Below, piece by piece: positions 9,779 to 19,379 of a DNA stretch of 64,000 nt (its first letter is position 1; each line of letters begins with the position of its first letter). Position numbers and translations under genes: made by a program. The DNA is taken from assembly GCA_003209755.1 (NCBI GenBank), contig QCPD01000005.1:1-64000 (forward strand), given 5' to 3'. The stretch comes from Prochlorococcus sp. AG-436-C14 (GTDB lineage: Bacteria > Cyanobacteriota > Cyanobacteriia > PCC-6307 > Cyanobiaceae). Below the pieces are notes generated by a model that saw only the letters and a program-made list of their open reading frames with translations, was not told the DNA's origin and searched no databases.

Positions 9779-10147
9779 TTATCCTAGGTACTCTTTTTTA
9801 AGATTTTGAACTTTGTCAAATACAGCTGTTCTTTTTTCACTTGTTGTTAAGTTCTGCCAACTCCATTGGCCTAAAACCACAATTCCAAGAAGTTCTAACA
9901 AACCAGGAAGAATTGGGAAAAAATTAACTGTATCAATAACAACCTTGATTAAAACTTGAGCTAAAACAACAACGGCAATGATCCCTGCCGCCTTGCCATA
10001 CTTACCCATTTGAGTCCAATCAATTTTGCTCAAAGATTCATTAACTTTTCCCATTACGTCACTGTAACGTTCTGAGAAATTAACACCTTCTGTTTTCCCT
10101 GCCTTTGATTCATCTTTAGAATCAGGATTTACATCAGACATGAACAC
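9779..10147 (-). CDS. CAAD-domain thylakoid membrane protein
   Basis: The 122-aa protein has an acidic, Ser/Asp-rich N-terminus, an amphipathic stretch, two hydrophobic segments (AGIIAVVVLAQVLIKVVI and FFPILPGLLELLGIVVLG) and a basic amphipathic tail (SEKRTAVFDKVQNLKKEYLG). This order matches the CAAD domain, found attached to some cyanobacterial aminoacyl-tRNA synthetases and as stand-alone thylakoid proteins (CURT1 relatives in plants). It probably anchors to or curves thylakoid membranes. No synthetase domain is fused here. Confidence 0.83.
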   Translation of the reverse strand: MFMSDVNPDSKDESKAGKTEGVNFSERYSDVMGKVNESLSKIDWTQMGKYGKAAGIIAVVVLAQVLIKVVIDTVNFFPILPGLLELLGIVVLGQWSWQNLTTSEKRTAVFDKVQNLKKEYLG

Positions 10148-10239
10148 AAGCTACTAAGCAAATATGGACTGAGCGTATCGAATTAATTTAATAAATGCCA
10201 TAGGCTTAATAGAGATAAGTCCGAACCAAAATAGAGAGG

Positions 10240-10776
10240 ATGCCGAATCAAATCATTTTTTTTATGAAAATCCCAAATTATATTGAATTCCATAACGAAA
10301 CTAATTTTGTTCTCTCTAGATTTTTAAAGGCGGCAGAGCCAGAGGAAGGCTGCTGTATATTAATTGGCAAAACCAACAGCTCAGCTACAGATCACAAAAG
10401 AAATATTTGGGAGGTAACTCACATCTGGAATTGTCGAAATATTTGGGGAGAACAAGAATCGAAATTAATTGATCAAAAAATAAGAGCATTTTCTAATCAA
10501 AAAAATATGCAATTGTCCAAAAAAAATCGCTTCGAAATAGACGCTAAAGATCTAATTGCATCTCAAAAATGGGCAAGAAAAAATGATCTAGAAGTTTTAT
10601 GTTGTGCTCACTCTCATCCTTCAGGTGAAAACCAACCCTCAGAAGTAGATTTATTTTTTCACCAATCTCCTGGTCTTATGGTTATTTCAAATAAGGATAG
10701 AGATTTAAAAGCATGGTGGATTAAAAATAAATTAAACTTTAATAGCGTGAAAATTAAAATTTTTTCTTTAACGTAA
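10240..10776 (+). CDS. JAMM/MPN-domain metalloprotease
   Basis: A 178-aa protein with the JAMM zinc signature: a Glu in AAEPEEGCCILIG and then CCAHSHPSGENQPSEVDL (H-x-H-P-x-x-x-x-x-P-S-x-x-D). Such prokaryotic enzymes remove C-terminal residues from ubiquitin-like sulfur carriers or cleave isopeptides. It lies 23 bp before an E1-like/rhodanese gene on the same strand, and this pairing supports a sulfur-carrier role. The start is uncertain: ATG 10240 is used, but ATG 10264 (MKIPNYIEF) is also possible. Confidence 0.83.
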   Translation: MPNQIIFFMKIPNYIEFHNETNFVLSRFLKAAEPEEGCCILIGKTNSSATDHKRNIWEVTHIWNCRNIWGEQESKLIDQKIRAFSNQKNMQLSKKNRFEIDAKDLIASQKWARKNDLEVLCCAHSHPSGENQPSEVDLFFHQSPGLMVISNKDRDLKAWWIKNKLNFNSVKIKIFSLT

Positions 10777-10799
10777 ATTGATGATTAAAGGTTTGATTA

Positions 10800-11942
10800 A
10801 TGGAGTATAGCAAGAATGAAGCAAATTTAAGTTCTGAAGAAATTGCTCGCTATGCAAGACATATAAGTCTTCCTGAGATAGGTATCAAAGGCCAAGAAAA
10901 ATTGAAGGCGAGCTCAGTTGCTTGCATTGGGACAGGAGGGCTAGGATCTCCTCTTTTGATTTATCTTGCAGCAGCTGGAATTGGACGTATCGGGATAGTC
11001 GATTTTGATGTCGTTGAATACTCAAATTTACAAAGACAAATCATTCATACAACAAATTCAATAGGTCAATTAAAAACAGATTCTGCCAAACAGCACATAC
11101 TCAAAATAAATCCTTCTTGTCGAGTTGATTTATTCAATCAAAAGCTAACCAGTAGTAATGCTTTGGAAATACTTAGAGCTTATGATGTGATATGTGATTG
11201 TTCAGACAATTTCCCAACGCGCTACCTAATTAATGATGCTTGTCTAATACTTAATAAACCTAATATATATGGTTCTATTGCAAGATTTGAAGGCCAAGTA
11301 AGTGTATTTAATTTCAAAGAAGATAGCCCCAACTATAGAGATCTTATACCCACACCTCCTCCAAAAGGATTAATTCCATCATGCTCTGAGGCAGGAGTAA
11401 TGGGAATTCTTCCAGGAATTATTGGTACAATTCAAGCAGCAGAAGTAATCAAGATAATAACAAATATTGGATATCCACTAGACGGTAGGCTTCTCATTTT
11501 TAATGCGTTAAAGATGCACTTCAAAGAGCTTACACTGAAATCCAATCCAGAAAATAAAAATATCCATAAGCTAATAGATTATAAAAGTTTTTGTTCAGAG
11601 ATTAAAGTTAAAAATGATGTAGATTTTGATATAAAAAGTATTTCAATTAAGGAATTAAAATTACTACTTAGACAATCATCAAAAGAAATAGTATTAATGG
11701 ATGTTCGCAACCAAGATGAACACAATCAATGTTCCATTTCTGGTTCAACGCTCATACCCCTTAGCACCATTGAAAGCGGAGAAGCCATTAATGAAATTAA
11801 AAGTCTTACAGCAAAAAAAAATCTTTATGTCTTTTGTAAAAGTGGAAAAAGATCAGTGCTCGCCTTAAAGCATTTAAATAAATTTGGAATTAAAGGTATT
11901 AATGTTGAAGGAGGTATTGACTCCTGGAATAACCAAATTTAA
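10800..11942 (+). CDS. E1-like adenylyltransferase fused to rhodanese (MoeB/ThiF family)
   Basis: In the 380-aa protein, residues 1-240 form a MoeB/ThiF/Uba4 domain: nucleotide-binding IGTGGLGSPLLIYLAAAGIG, FDVVEYSNLQRQ, CDCSDNFPTRYLIND, and the candidate active Cys195 in SCSEAGV. Residues 285-380 form a rhodanese domain with active Cys346 in FCKSGKRS. It would adenylate the C-terminus of MoaD/ThiS-like proteins and supply sulfur. The usual zinc CxxC pairs are not apparent (YRDL where many MoeB proteins have YRCL). It forms a unit with the JAMM gene and is convergent with the CobO-like gene (10-bp gap). Confidence 0.88.
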   Translation: MEYSKNEANLSSEEIARYARHISLPEIGIKGQEKLKASSVACIGTGGLGSPLLIYLAAAGIGRIGIVDFDVVEYSNLQRQIIHTTNSIGQLKTDSAKQHILKINPSCRVDLFNQKLTSSNALEILRAYDVICDCSDNFPTRYLINDACLILNKPNIYGSIARFEGQVSVFNFKEDSPNYRDLIPTPPPKGLIPSCSEAGVMGILPGIIGTIQAAEVIKIITNIGYPLDGRLLIFNALKMHFKELTLKSNPENKNIHKLIDYKSFCSEIKVKNDVDFDIKSISIKELKLLLRQSSKEIVLMDVRNQDEHNQCSISGSTLIPLSTIESGEAINEIKSLTAKKNLYVFCKSGKRSVLALKHLNKFGIKGINVEGGIDSWNNQI

Positions 11943-11952
11943 TTAATTAAAA

Positions 11953-13104
11953 CTAATAATCAACTCCTCTTTTTAAATCAACTCCTTTTTCTGCATAGTG
12001 TTTATGACACACCATCTCAGAATGAACACTTGCCAAATCAAAATATATAGGCTGATTTTTACATCTTCCTGTAATGATCACCTCAGTCTCTGAAGGCTTA
12101 CGAAGCAATGTTTGAACAATAGGTTCAACTGGTAGGAGTTCCAAATCAACGGTTGGATTTAACTCATCCAAAATTACAGTCTTATAAAGACCACTTGAAA
12201 TCGCTGCTCTTGCAATTTCCCATGCTCTTTCAGCCTCTACGTAATCAATGGGCTTTTGCTGGCCCCTCCAAACAATCGCATCTCTACCTGATCGCAGATG
12301 GTCGACTAAATGAGGATAACTTTCTCGAAGAGCTGCAATAGCGGCATCCTCTGTGTAACCACTACCGCCCTTAAGCCATTGCAAAATTAATACACGATGA
12401 CTTTTATCCTGACTAATCCCTCTTCCTATAGCTTGTAAAGCTTTACCCAAAGCACTGGTTGATTTACCTTTACCTTCCCCGGTATATATCTCAATTCCAC
12501 CAACATTTGTCTCAAAAAGAATTTCATCATTATTCAACTCAGGTCGTCTGTGAGCTCTCATCTCAGAATGAAGTTCCGCAACTTTAATCAGAGGATTCGG
12601 TGCGGCTCTCCCAGTCACGATAATTTCCATACCGTTTGGTCTTGCAATGAGTGTGTTAACGACTTCTTCAACAGGCAATAATCCCAAATCTAGAACAGGA
12701 TTCAATTCGTCTAGAACAACAACTGAATACAAGGCACTCGCAATTGCCCCCTTTGCTATATCCCATCCTCTTTGAGCTTCCTGATAATCAAATTTAGTGG
12801 ATTGATCAGCGGTAAAAAATTCGCCCCTACCAGTCCTAACTTGATCAATCAGGTGAGGGAAGCCTTGCTGCAATGCATCTATAGCTGCATCTTCGTCATA
12901 CGACCGACCAGGGCCTTTCAAGAATCTAAGAAGTAATACTCTTGTTTGTCTTTTCTCACATATGCCCAGACCTATTGTCCTCAAGACTACTCCCAAAGCT
13001 GCCTGACTCTTCCCTTTGCCTTCTCCATCATAAACATGTAATTGTCCGTGACTACGTTCCTGGCTTTCCGATGCTGTCGCAATTCCTATACCGTTTGATA
13101 CCAC
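11953..13104 (-). CDS. tandem CobO/BtuR-like adenosyltransferase-family protein
   Basis: The 383-aa protein holds two copies of a CobO/BtuR-type domain (about residues 20-195 and 205-383). Each copy has a P-loop (GEGKGKSQAALG; GEGKGKSTSALGKAL), LRFLKG/LQWLKG, a VVLDELNPVLDL or VILDELNPTVDL strand, and IIVTGR/VIITGR with SEM plus His. CobO enzymes adenosylate cob(I)yrinic acid a,c-diamide in corrinoid synthesis, a pathway Prochlorococcus keeps for pseudocobalamin. Ordinary CobO is a single domain of about 200 aa. Whether both halves bind ATP and corrinoid cannot be told. The second half lies closer to the canonical motif. Confidence 0.78.
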   Translation of the reverse strand: MVSNGIGIATASESQERSHGQLHVYDGEGKGKSQAALGVVLRTIGLGICEKRQTRVLLLRFLKGPGRSYDEDAAIDALQQGFPHLIDQVRTGRGEFFTADQSTKFDYQEAQRGWDIAKGAIASALYSVVVLDELNPVLDLGLLPVEEVVNTLIARPNGMEIIVTGRAAPNPLIKVAELHSEMRAHRRPELNNDEILFETNVGGIEIYTGEGKGKSTSALGKALQAIGRGISQDKSHRVLILQWLKGGSGYTEDAAIAALRESYPHLVDHLRSGRDAIVWRGQQKPIDYVEAERAWEIARAAISSGLYKTVILDELNPTVDLELLPVEPIVQTLLRKPSETEVIITGRCKNQPIYFDLASVHSEMVCHKHYAEKGVDLKRGVDY

Positions 13105-13237
13105 GATCGATAATTCTGCTTCTTATGCATGCAACTTAACTTCTTCTACATTAGACGTCATAGAATATGCAAAATACATACAAAGATGAAAGAGCGTAGA
13201 AGTCTCAATTCAATCAAATTAATGATCTTTTAAAAAA

Positions 13238-14080
13238 GTGTTTTTTAGTCAACTTGAATCTTTAACTGACTTAGAACTGAAGCAATTAAAGTTGTTAAGG
13301 GAGTTTATTAAAGATATAGATCATGCCTGTATTGCTTTCTCTGGAGGCGTTGATAGCTCTTTAGTAGCAACGATAGCTCAAGAACAACTAGCTTCAAAAG
13401 CCTTTGCTGTTACTGGCGTTTCTCCTTCCTTGGCTCCATATTTGCTTAAGCAAGCACGTCTGCAAGCGGCTTGGATTGGTATTCATCACGAAGAATGCCA
13501 AACGAATGAAATCAATGAACCAAATTACTTTAAAAATCCTGAAAATAGATGCTTTGCATGCAAACAAGAATTGCATAAACATTTAATTCAGATTTCAAAA
13601 AGATTCCATAATGCTCAAGTCCTCGATGGAGTGAATTATGACGATCTTCACGACTTTCGACCAGGCATTAAGGCATCAAATATGGCAGGAGTGAAATCAC
13701 CTCTAGCTGAACTAAAAATAGATAAAAAATCAATTCGTTCAATCTCTAAATCATTAGGTTTACCCTGGTGGGATAAACCCGCTCAACCATGTTTAGCATC
13801 TCGTATTCCTTTTGGAGAGGAAATAAGTTCAAAAAGGCTTGAGAGGATTGCTTTAGCAGAAGAATGGATTATCAAACAAGGTTTTTCAAAAGTACGTGTA
13901 AGAAGTCAAGGCCTATCAGCCAGAATCGAATTACCTGCAAATGAAATAAATAACTTCATTAAAATAATTGAAAAAAATAAATTAATTAAATATTTTTTAG
14001 ATTTAGGTTTCCATTCAATAAGCTTAGATCTTGAGGGTTTGATTAGTGGCAAACTCAATAGAGACATAAAAACTACTTAA
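13238..14080 (+). CDS. larE: LarE-like ATP-dependent sulfur transferase
   Basis: A 280-aa PP-loop protein. SGGVDSS (35-41) is the ATP pyrophosphatase loop, and ENRCFACKQEL gives Cys105 and Cys108. QPCLASRIPFGEEIS contains Cys185, the position of the sulfur-donating or cluster-binding Cys in LarE. Three cysteines suggest the 4Fe-4S type of LarE rather than the sacrificial single-Cys type. LarE makes the nickel-pincer cofactor of lactate racemase, but no larA, larB or larC lies nearby, so its target here is unknown. The start is GTG at 13238. It is convergent with speD. Confidence 0.83.
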   Translation: MFFSQLESLTDLELKQLKLLREFIKDIDHACIAFSGGVDSSLVATIAQEQLASKAFAVTGVSPSLAPYLLKQARLQAAWIGIHHEECQTNEINEPNYFKNPENRCFACKQELHKHLIQISKRFHNAQVLDGVNYDDLHDFRPGIKASNMAGVKSPLAELKIDKKSIRSISKSLGLPWWDKPAQPCLASRIPFGEEISSKRLERIALAEEWIIKQGFSKVRVRSQGLSARIELPANEINNFIKIIEKNKLIKYFLDLGFHSISLDLEGLISGKLNRDIKTT

Positions 14081-14130
14081 AAAAATCTTATGGCGAAATA
14101 ATTTTTGATTTGTTTGAATTGTTCCTTTAA

Positions 14131-14607
14131 TCAAGGTTCACGATACAAAGTTTGAATTCCTGAAGGGATCACTCTTGAGATGTTTTTAAAAGAAAAATCC
14201 TTAGCCGAAAAATCTTTAAACAGAAAATTGCAAGCTTTTTCAGGCATTGTATGATCACCACAAGTGAAAACATCAATAGCTGCATAACCTATCTCAGGCC
14301 ATGTATGTATTGAAATATGAGATTCAGCCAATAAAGCTAGTCCCGTAACTCCCTGAGGTTTAAAGCTATGTGTTACTAAATTCAAGAGAGTTGCACCAGC
14401 AATCTTGGCGGATGATGTGATAGTTGTCCTGATAAAAGCTTCATCATTAAGCTTCACATGATCACATTGGTAAAGTTCAAGTATGCAGTGCCTTCCAATG
14501 TTTTCTCTAGAATTTTTATCTATGATTTCTATATCTTTTGACTTGCAAGAGTCACCCCATCCAGGATTTGGATGCAACTCTGGGAAAAAAGGTTCCATAT
14601 TATCCAA
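14131..14607 (-). CDS. speD: S-adenosylmethionine decarboxylase proenzyme
   Basis: The 158-aa protein contains the self-cleavage region [20 protein letters not shown], where the Ser becomes the pyruvoyl group, followed by the [12 protein letters not shown] motif with catalytic Cys. This is the short bacterial SpeD/SpeH class. It makes decarboxylated AdoMet for aminopropyl transfer to spermidine. The N-terminus is longer than in the smallest SpeD proteins; a downstream ATG (MEPFFPE) could be used. It lies just after recF on the minus strand (31 bp), possibly co-transcribed. Confidence 0.93.
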   Translation of the reverse strand: MDNMEPFFPELHPNPGWGDSCKSKDIEIIDKNSRENIGRHCILELYQCDHVKLNDEAFIRTTITSSAKIAGATLLNLVTHSFKPQGVTGLALLAESHISIHTWPEIGYAAIDVFTCGDHTMPEKACNFLFKDFSAKDFSFKNISRVIPSGIQTLYREP

Positions 14608-14638
14608 AAATCATTTCCACAATAACCGACCAATAGTT

Positions 14639-15739
14639 TCAACCAAAAAAATCCAATTGCATTAATTGTGAGTTGCGAACCCATTCACCTTCAAAAGATC
14701 CTATATGTGTTGCACTGATTAAACACTGATGTTTTTGCCCGACAGCCTCTAAAAGCAATAACTGTCTTTTGGGATCTAGTTCAGCCAACACATCATCTAA
14801 AAGCAAAATTGGAGATTTGCCGTAAACCATTTTAATTAATTCTAATTCGGCTAATTTCAAAGCCAACACAATAGTCCTCTGCTGACCAGCCGAACCAAAA
14901 CGTCTAGCATCCACCTCATTTACTAAGAACTGCACATCATCACGATGAGGACCTACTCGACAATTACCCGTCATCTCTTCCTCAGACCTCATTTCTAAAA
15001 GTTGACGTTCAATACTCTTCCTCCATAGGCTCTCATTTTCCTCACCCTCAAGTTTACTACCTGGCAAATATGTAATATCCAACTTCTCTTTACTATTACT
15101 TAGATGTTGTTGCCAATTTGAAGCTAAGGGAAGTAGACGATCTAAAATACGCCTACGTCTTCGATGAATTCTTGTACTCACCAAAGCCATTTGCATATCA
15201 TAAGAATCTAATAGAATATTTTGATCCTTGCTCGACTCAACACTCAAATTACGCCAAAGCTGACTCCTTTGTCTAAGCAATCTAGAAAATCTGCCCAGCA
15301 AATCAGAATAAATAGGTTCAAGTTGCTGAACAATTCTATCCAGCCAATTTCTTCTAAGAGAAGGTTCTCCTCTCATTAAGTTTAGATCAAGCGCACTAAA
15401 GCCTACGCTTCTCATCGGTCCAATCAAATCAATTTGACGAGTTAAAAGTTTTTCATTTTTGTAGGCTTTTCGACCACCTTTTCTATTGAATTCTAAAGAA
15501 AGTTTTTGATCATCTTCAATCATTGCAGATAACCAAGCCTTTTCTTGGTCCCAATAAATTAAATCTTGATTTCGATTGGATCGATGAGAACGTAAACTAG
15601 ACAGGAGTTCTACAGATTCAAGAAGATTAGATTTACCAACTCCATTTTGACCTATTACTATCAACCTATTTTCAGTTAACTCAAGCTGAAAGCGTCGATA
15701 ATTTCGAAAATTATTAAGTTCTAACTGATGAAGTTGAAT
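14639..15739 (-). CDS. recF: DNA replication/repair protein RecF, apparent ATT start
   Basis: RecF is an SMC-like ATPase that helps load RecA at gaps. Walker A is [12 protein letters not shown], the signature region is [18 protein letters not shown], and Walker B is [13 protein letters not shown]. The first ATG/GTG/TTG-type codon in frame (TTG at 15664) would remove the conserved first strand. Reading upstream gives [20 protein letters not shown], the canonical RecF N-terminus, preceded by ATT at 15739 and an in-frame stop three codons further up. I therefore place the start at ATT, giving 366 aa, the normal RecF length. A sequencing error remains an alternative. Confidence 0.85.
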   Translation of the reverse strand: MQLHQLELNNFRNYRRFQLELTENRLIVIGQNGVGKSNLLESVELLSSLRSHRSNRNQDLIYWDQEKAWLSAMIEDDQKLSLEFNRKGGRKAYKNEKLLTRQIDLIGPMRSVGFSALDLNLMRGEPSLRRNWLDRIVQQLEPIYSDLLGRFSRLLRQRSQLWRNLSVESSKDQNILLDSYDMQMALVSTRIHRRRRRILDRLLPLASNWQQHLSNSKEKLDITYLPGSKLEGEENESLWRKSIERQLLEMRSEEEMTGNCRVGPHRDDVQFLVNEVDARRFGSAGQQRTIVLALKLAELELIKMVYGKSPILLLDDVLAELDPKRQLLLLEAVGQKHQCLISATHIGSFEGEWVRNSQLMQLDFFG

Positions 15740-15818
15740 GTTTCTTTATGGAATTTGTATGTAAGCTAATTTTAATAAGGTCTCAGCATTTGGCCTTTTT
15801 TAATAAAACCCCTTCGTT

Positions 15819-15892
15819 GGGCATGTAGCTCAGTTGGATAGAGCATCAGATTCCGGTTCTGAGAGTCGGGGGTTCGAGTCCCTCCATGCTCG
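15819..15892 (+). tRNA. trnR-CCG: tRNA-Arg (anticodon CCG)
   Basis: A 74-nt cloverleaf: acceptor GGGCATG/CATGCTC with discriminator G, D-arm AGCTCAGTTGGATAGAGC, anticodon loop TTCCGGT (CCG), and T-arm GGGGGTTCGAGTCCCTC. CCA is not encoded. It lies between recF and the GNAT gene, both on the opposite strand. Confidence 0.96.
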
Positions 15893-15904
15893 TCAATTTA
15901 ATTT

Positions 15905-16357
15905 TTAAAATCTAAATCCCATTGTTTTAATACCATTTGGATCTAATAAAAATCCATTAGCTTTCAATGAGTTAATTGAAATCAATGGAGCAGCAACAGA
16001 AATGCTACAGCCTGGTAATTCCCGTCTAATTATTTCAATTGCCTTAAAAACTACAATAGACATGTATTCTTCTTGTTGATTGCCAGGCTCTGCAGCTAAA
16101 TCCCACAAATTTGCATTTAAACCTTTATCACTAGTCACACGAACAAACCCTAAAAGATTTTCAGAAGTCTTTTGAAGGAGAGTCAAATAAAAATCACTAT
16201 TGTTCAAAGCTAATTCTAACTTCTTTGGTTGATGAGTATCTTGATTACATCTTGATAAAAGCCTATTTATTTTACGTACAGATATGAGTTCATTCCGAAG
16301 GAGAACTATGTCTTCAGGAATTTGAGGACATTTATTTGCTGAATTCAATCCAAGCAT
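15905..16357 (-). CDS. GNAT-like N-acetyltransferase, small
   Basis: A 150-aa protein with a GNAT-like order: N-terminal helices, a central strand LLGFVRVTSDKGLNANLWDL (family strand 4), a helix over EYMSIVVFKAIEIIRRE, and a C-terminal strand pair (SISVAAPLISINSLKANGF, then KTMGFRF). The usual acetyl-CoA loop Q/RxxGxG/A is not clear, so activity is unproven. The ATG at 16357 lies one base after the ppc stop (TGACATG), implying translational coupling at the end of the trpE-gshA-ppc run. Confidence 0.6.
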   Translation of the reverse strand: MLGLNSANKCPQIPEDIVLLRNELISVRKINRLLSRCNQDTHQPKKLELALNNSDFYLTLLQKTSENLLGFVRVTSDKGLNANLWDLAAEPGNQQEEYMSIVVFKAIEIIRRELPGCSISVAAPLISINSLKANGFLLDPNGIKTMGFRF

Positions 16358-16358
16358 G

Positions 16359-19300
16359 TCATCCGGTATTTCTCATCCCTGCAGCAATGCCATTGATGGT
16401 CAACAATGCACCACGCAATAATTCACTACGGCTATATGTACGTGAACTTTGACTAGAGTCAATACTCAAATCTTCACTAATTGGTGGTTGACGATTCTGA
16501 TCTCTTAATCGCTTGAGGAGAGCTACTTGTAAAAATCCTAAAGGGACAATAGTTCTATTTCTCAGATTTACAGACAATTGCAAAGCTGGGTCTGCGCTTA
16601 ATAGTTTTGACTTATCAGTAATTTCCAAGATTAATTTCTTCGTCAAGCTATATTCACTTGATATAATCTCGAAAATGCCAGCGAAAGCATCACGATTATC
16701 ATTTCCACCTAAACTAACCATATAGTGGTGGGCAACATCTAAATCAACTTTCGATAGTGTCATCTCTACTTTAGATATTAACATTCTAAAGAATGGCCAC
16801 CTCTGATTCAACATTCTCAACATCTCCATTTTATCGGGGTCTGTCTTTAATTCAGTAGCTAAAGCTGTGCCAACCCCAAACCAACTCGGCAAGAGAAAAC
16901 GACTTTGAGTCCAACCAAAGACCCATGGGATAGCTCGAAGACTTGATAGGTCTTTTGCACCACTCTTCCTTCTAGCTGGACGACTAGAAATTTGTAACTT
17001 ACTTATTTCTTCTATTGGCGTAACTACTTGAAAAAATTGAACCAAATCGGGATTATCATGTACTAAAGCTCGGTAATGCTCCCTTGAACGAGCTGCAAGT
17101 CTGGTCATCAACTCATTCCAACTTGGCGTAGCATCTAATTTATTGGTCACTAAGCTGTTTTGGATAACAGCTGTGGTTACAGTTTCTAAATTATATAGAG
17201 CTAATTCTGGAAGACTATATTTTGAAGCAAGAACCTCCCCTTGCTCTGTAATCTTTATACGTCCCCGAAGTGTACCACTTGGTTGAGCCAAAATAGCTTG
17301 ATAAGCTGGGCCACCGCCTCTTCCTACAGAGCCTCCTCTACCATGAAAAATACGCAATGCTATTCCTTGTCTACTAGCAAGGTCTTGGAGTGCTATTTGT
17401 GCCTTATGAATTTCCCAATTACTTGAAAGGAAACCAGAATCCTTATTACTATCAGAATATCCAAGCATAAGTTCCTGAAGTGGTTGATTTTTCTCTCCTA
17501 CTCGTGGAAGTAATTCGCGATAAACATCTTTCTGGAGCAACGACTCCATTACAGAAGGTGCATGCTGTAAATCCTCAACCGTTTCAAATAATGGAACAAC
17601 TAGAAAATCAGCAGCTCCTAAAGTTGGATCAATTAAACCTGACTCTTTGGCTAAAAGAAGAACTTCTAATAAATCCGATGCAGTATGACTCATTGAAATT
17701 ACATACGAACGACATATACGAGTACCAAATTCTTTCTGAAGCCTATGAAGCATATGAAAAACCGCGATAGTTTCTTGAGTACTTTTAGACCACTCAAAAG
17801 CAGGAGGAATAAGTGGTCTCCTAGTCTTCAACTCCTTCATCAACCATTTGACTCGACTTTCCTCGTCCATCACTCCGTATGACTCAGGCAGATCTAAATA
17901 GCGAGTGAGTTCATCTAATGCATCACTATGTCGCGTGCTTTCTTGCCTAATATCTAGGCTAGCCAAAGAGAAGCCAAAGATATGAACTTGATTTAACAAA
18001 GTATCTAAAGGTTCACACGAAAGATCTGTACTGACCAAACTATTTCTAATAAGCTCTAATTCATTTTTTAGTTCATCTACAGACTTATAGTGGAGAAACT
18101 CATCAAAGCTATTATCAGTAGATATTAAAGGCTTTCCTTCCGGCGAGAATTGCCATCCAGCATCTGCAAGCTGCTTGTTACGTAGCTGAGTAAGTCGTAG
18201 TCTCTCTAATGTATAGCTAAGTTTCAAGCGGTAAGGTTCTAATCGATATCTAGCAGCTCTTTCCTCATAAACCTCAGGGAAACGAACTCTATCCATTTCT
18301 AATGACTCTAGCAAAGGAGAACTTACTTGACTCCATTGCATTGAGATGCTCAGTTGATCTCTTAACTCTTGAACTGATGCGATATATCTATCAAGCATTA
18401 ACTGTCTTTGATAACACGCTGTTCTCCATGTAATTTCAGGAGTAACAGATGGATTTCCATCACGATCTGAACCTACCCAAGAACCAAATGTACAAAAAGC
18501 CTCATTAGGAATCTCTACGTCTGGATAACTTGAGGCCAGTGCCGTAGTCAGTCTCCTTCTTAATTGAGGCATGGCATCAAACAAAACCTGCTGAAAATAA
18601 TGAAGCGCATAGTCAACCTCATCCAGAACAGTCGGTTTAAATTGATGAAGCTCATCAGTTCTCCACCAAAGTCTTATCTCCTCCTCTAATTGCAACCTAA
18701 AAATTTCCTTCTCTGATTCAGAAATTAAGCTATTAGATTGAAGTTGCTTTAGAAGAGAGGCCACCCTGCGTTGCTTGTGTCGAACAGTATGTCTAACTAT
18801 TTCAGTTGGATGCGCTGTAAAGACAAGACGAATATCCATTTCTCTCATCAAAGCATCTAGCTGAGCTGGAGGGACATTCAAACGTCGTAATCGCTCAAAT
18901 AATTGTGTGAATGTCGCTGGGGCAGTCTGACTTGCTAAAGCTGGTGCAAATGGATCTATTTTATTATTACTATTGTCTAACTTCCCTTTTTCTATACTGT
19001 CTAAATAACTATCTTCTTCTATACGTTGCTCAAGAATGTTTACCAACTGAAAATAAAGAGAGAAAGCTCTAGCAGCAGATATCGCCTCTGCTAAATCCAT
19101 TTCTGTAATCAATTGAACTATTGCCTTTGAGGAATTGTCTGGATTCGACTTACTAGGGTCGCTTAATTGTTTTAATCGCAATAATCTATCTGTTTGATCA
19201 GGAGGACATTCACTTTTGAGAACTGTTTTCCATAGATCCTCAACTAGTTCAAGCCTTTGTTGTAATAAATATCCAGGATCTTGATCCTCAACACATGCTG

Positions 19301-19379
19301 TCGAGTGATTCAAGATATTTTCGTTAGGAGGATTTTTCAACATAAACGTATTATGAGGCAGTTCTACCGACTTAGTCAC
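16359..19379 (-). CDS. ppc: phosphoenolpyruvate carboxylase
   Basis: A 1006-aa bacterial-type PEPC. Catalytic His190 sits in [20 protein letters not shown]. Other marks are [43 protein letters not shown], and the C-terminal RNTG that is nearly invariant in the family. It carboxylates PEP to oxaloacetate, feeding amino-acid synthesis and the incomplete TCA cycle. The start is a GTG whose G overlaps the gshA TAG stop (TAGTG). An ATG 12 codons in (MLKNPPNE) is an alternative start. Confidence 0.97.
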   Translation of the reverse strand: MTKSVELPHNTFMLKNPPNENILNHSTACVEDQDPGYLLQQRLELVEDLWKTVLKSECPPDQTDRLLRLKQLSDPSKSNPDNSSKAIVQLITEMDLAEAISAARAFSLYFQLVNILEQRIEEDSYLDSIEKGKLDNSNNKIDPFAPALASQTAPATFTQLFERLRRLNVPPAQLDALMREMDIRLVFTAHPTEIVRHTVRHKQRRVASLLKQLQSNSLISESEKEIFRLQLEEEIRLWWRTDELHQFKPTVLDEVDYALHYFQQVLFDAMPQLRRRLTTALASSYPDVEIPNEAFCTFGSWVGSDRDGNPSVTPEITWRTACYQRQLMLDRYIASVQELRDQLSISMQWSQVSSPLLESLEMDRVRFPEVYEERAARYRLEPYRLKLSYTLERLRLTQLRNKQLADAGWQFSPEGKPLISTDNSFDEFLHYKSVDELKNELELIRNSLVSTDLSCEPLDTLLNQVHIFGFSLASLDIRQESTRHSDALDELTRYLDLPESYGVMDEESRVKWLMKELKTRRPLIPPAFEWSKSTQETIAVFHMLHRLQKEFGTRICRSYVISMSHTASDLLEVLLLAKESGLIDPTLGAADFLVVPLFETVEDLQHAPSVMESLLQKDVYRELLPRVGEKNQPLQELMLGYSDSNKDSGFLSSNWEIHKAQIALQDLASRQGIALRIFHGRGGSVGRGGGPAYQAILAQPSGTLRGRIKITEQGEVLASKYSLPELALYNLETVTTAVIQNSLVTNKLDATPSWNELMTRLAARSREHYRALVHDNPDLVQFFQVVTPIEEISKLQISSRPARRKSGAKDLSSLRAIPWVFGWTQSRFLLPSWFGVGTALATELKTDPDKMEMLRMLNQRWPFFRMLISKVEMTLSKVDLDVAHHYMVSLGGNDNRDAFAGIFEIISSEYSLTKKLILEITDKSKLLSADPALQLSVNLRNRTIVPLGFLQVALLKRLRDQNRQPPISEDLSIDSSQSSRTYSRSELLRGALLTINGIAAGMRNTG

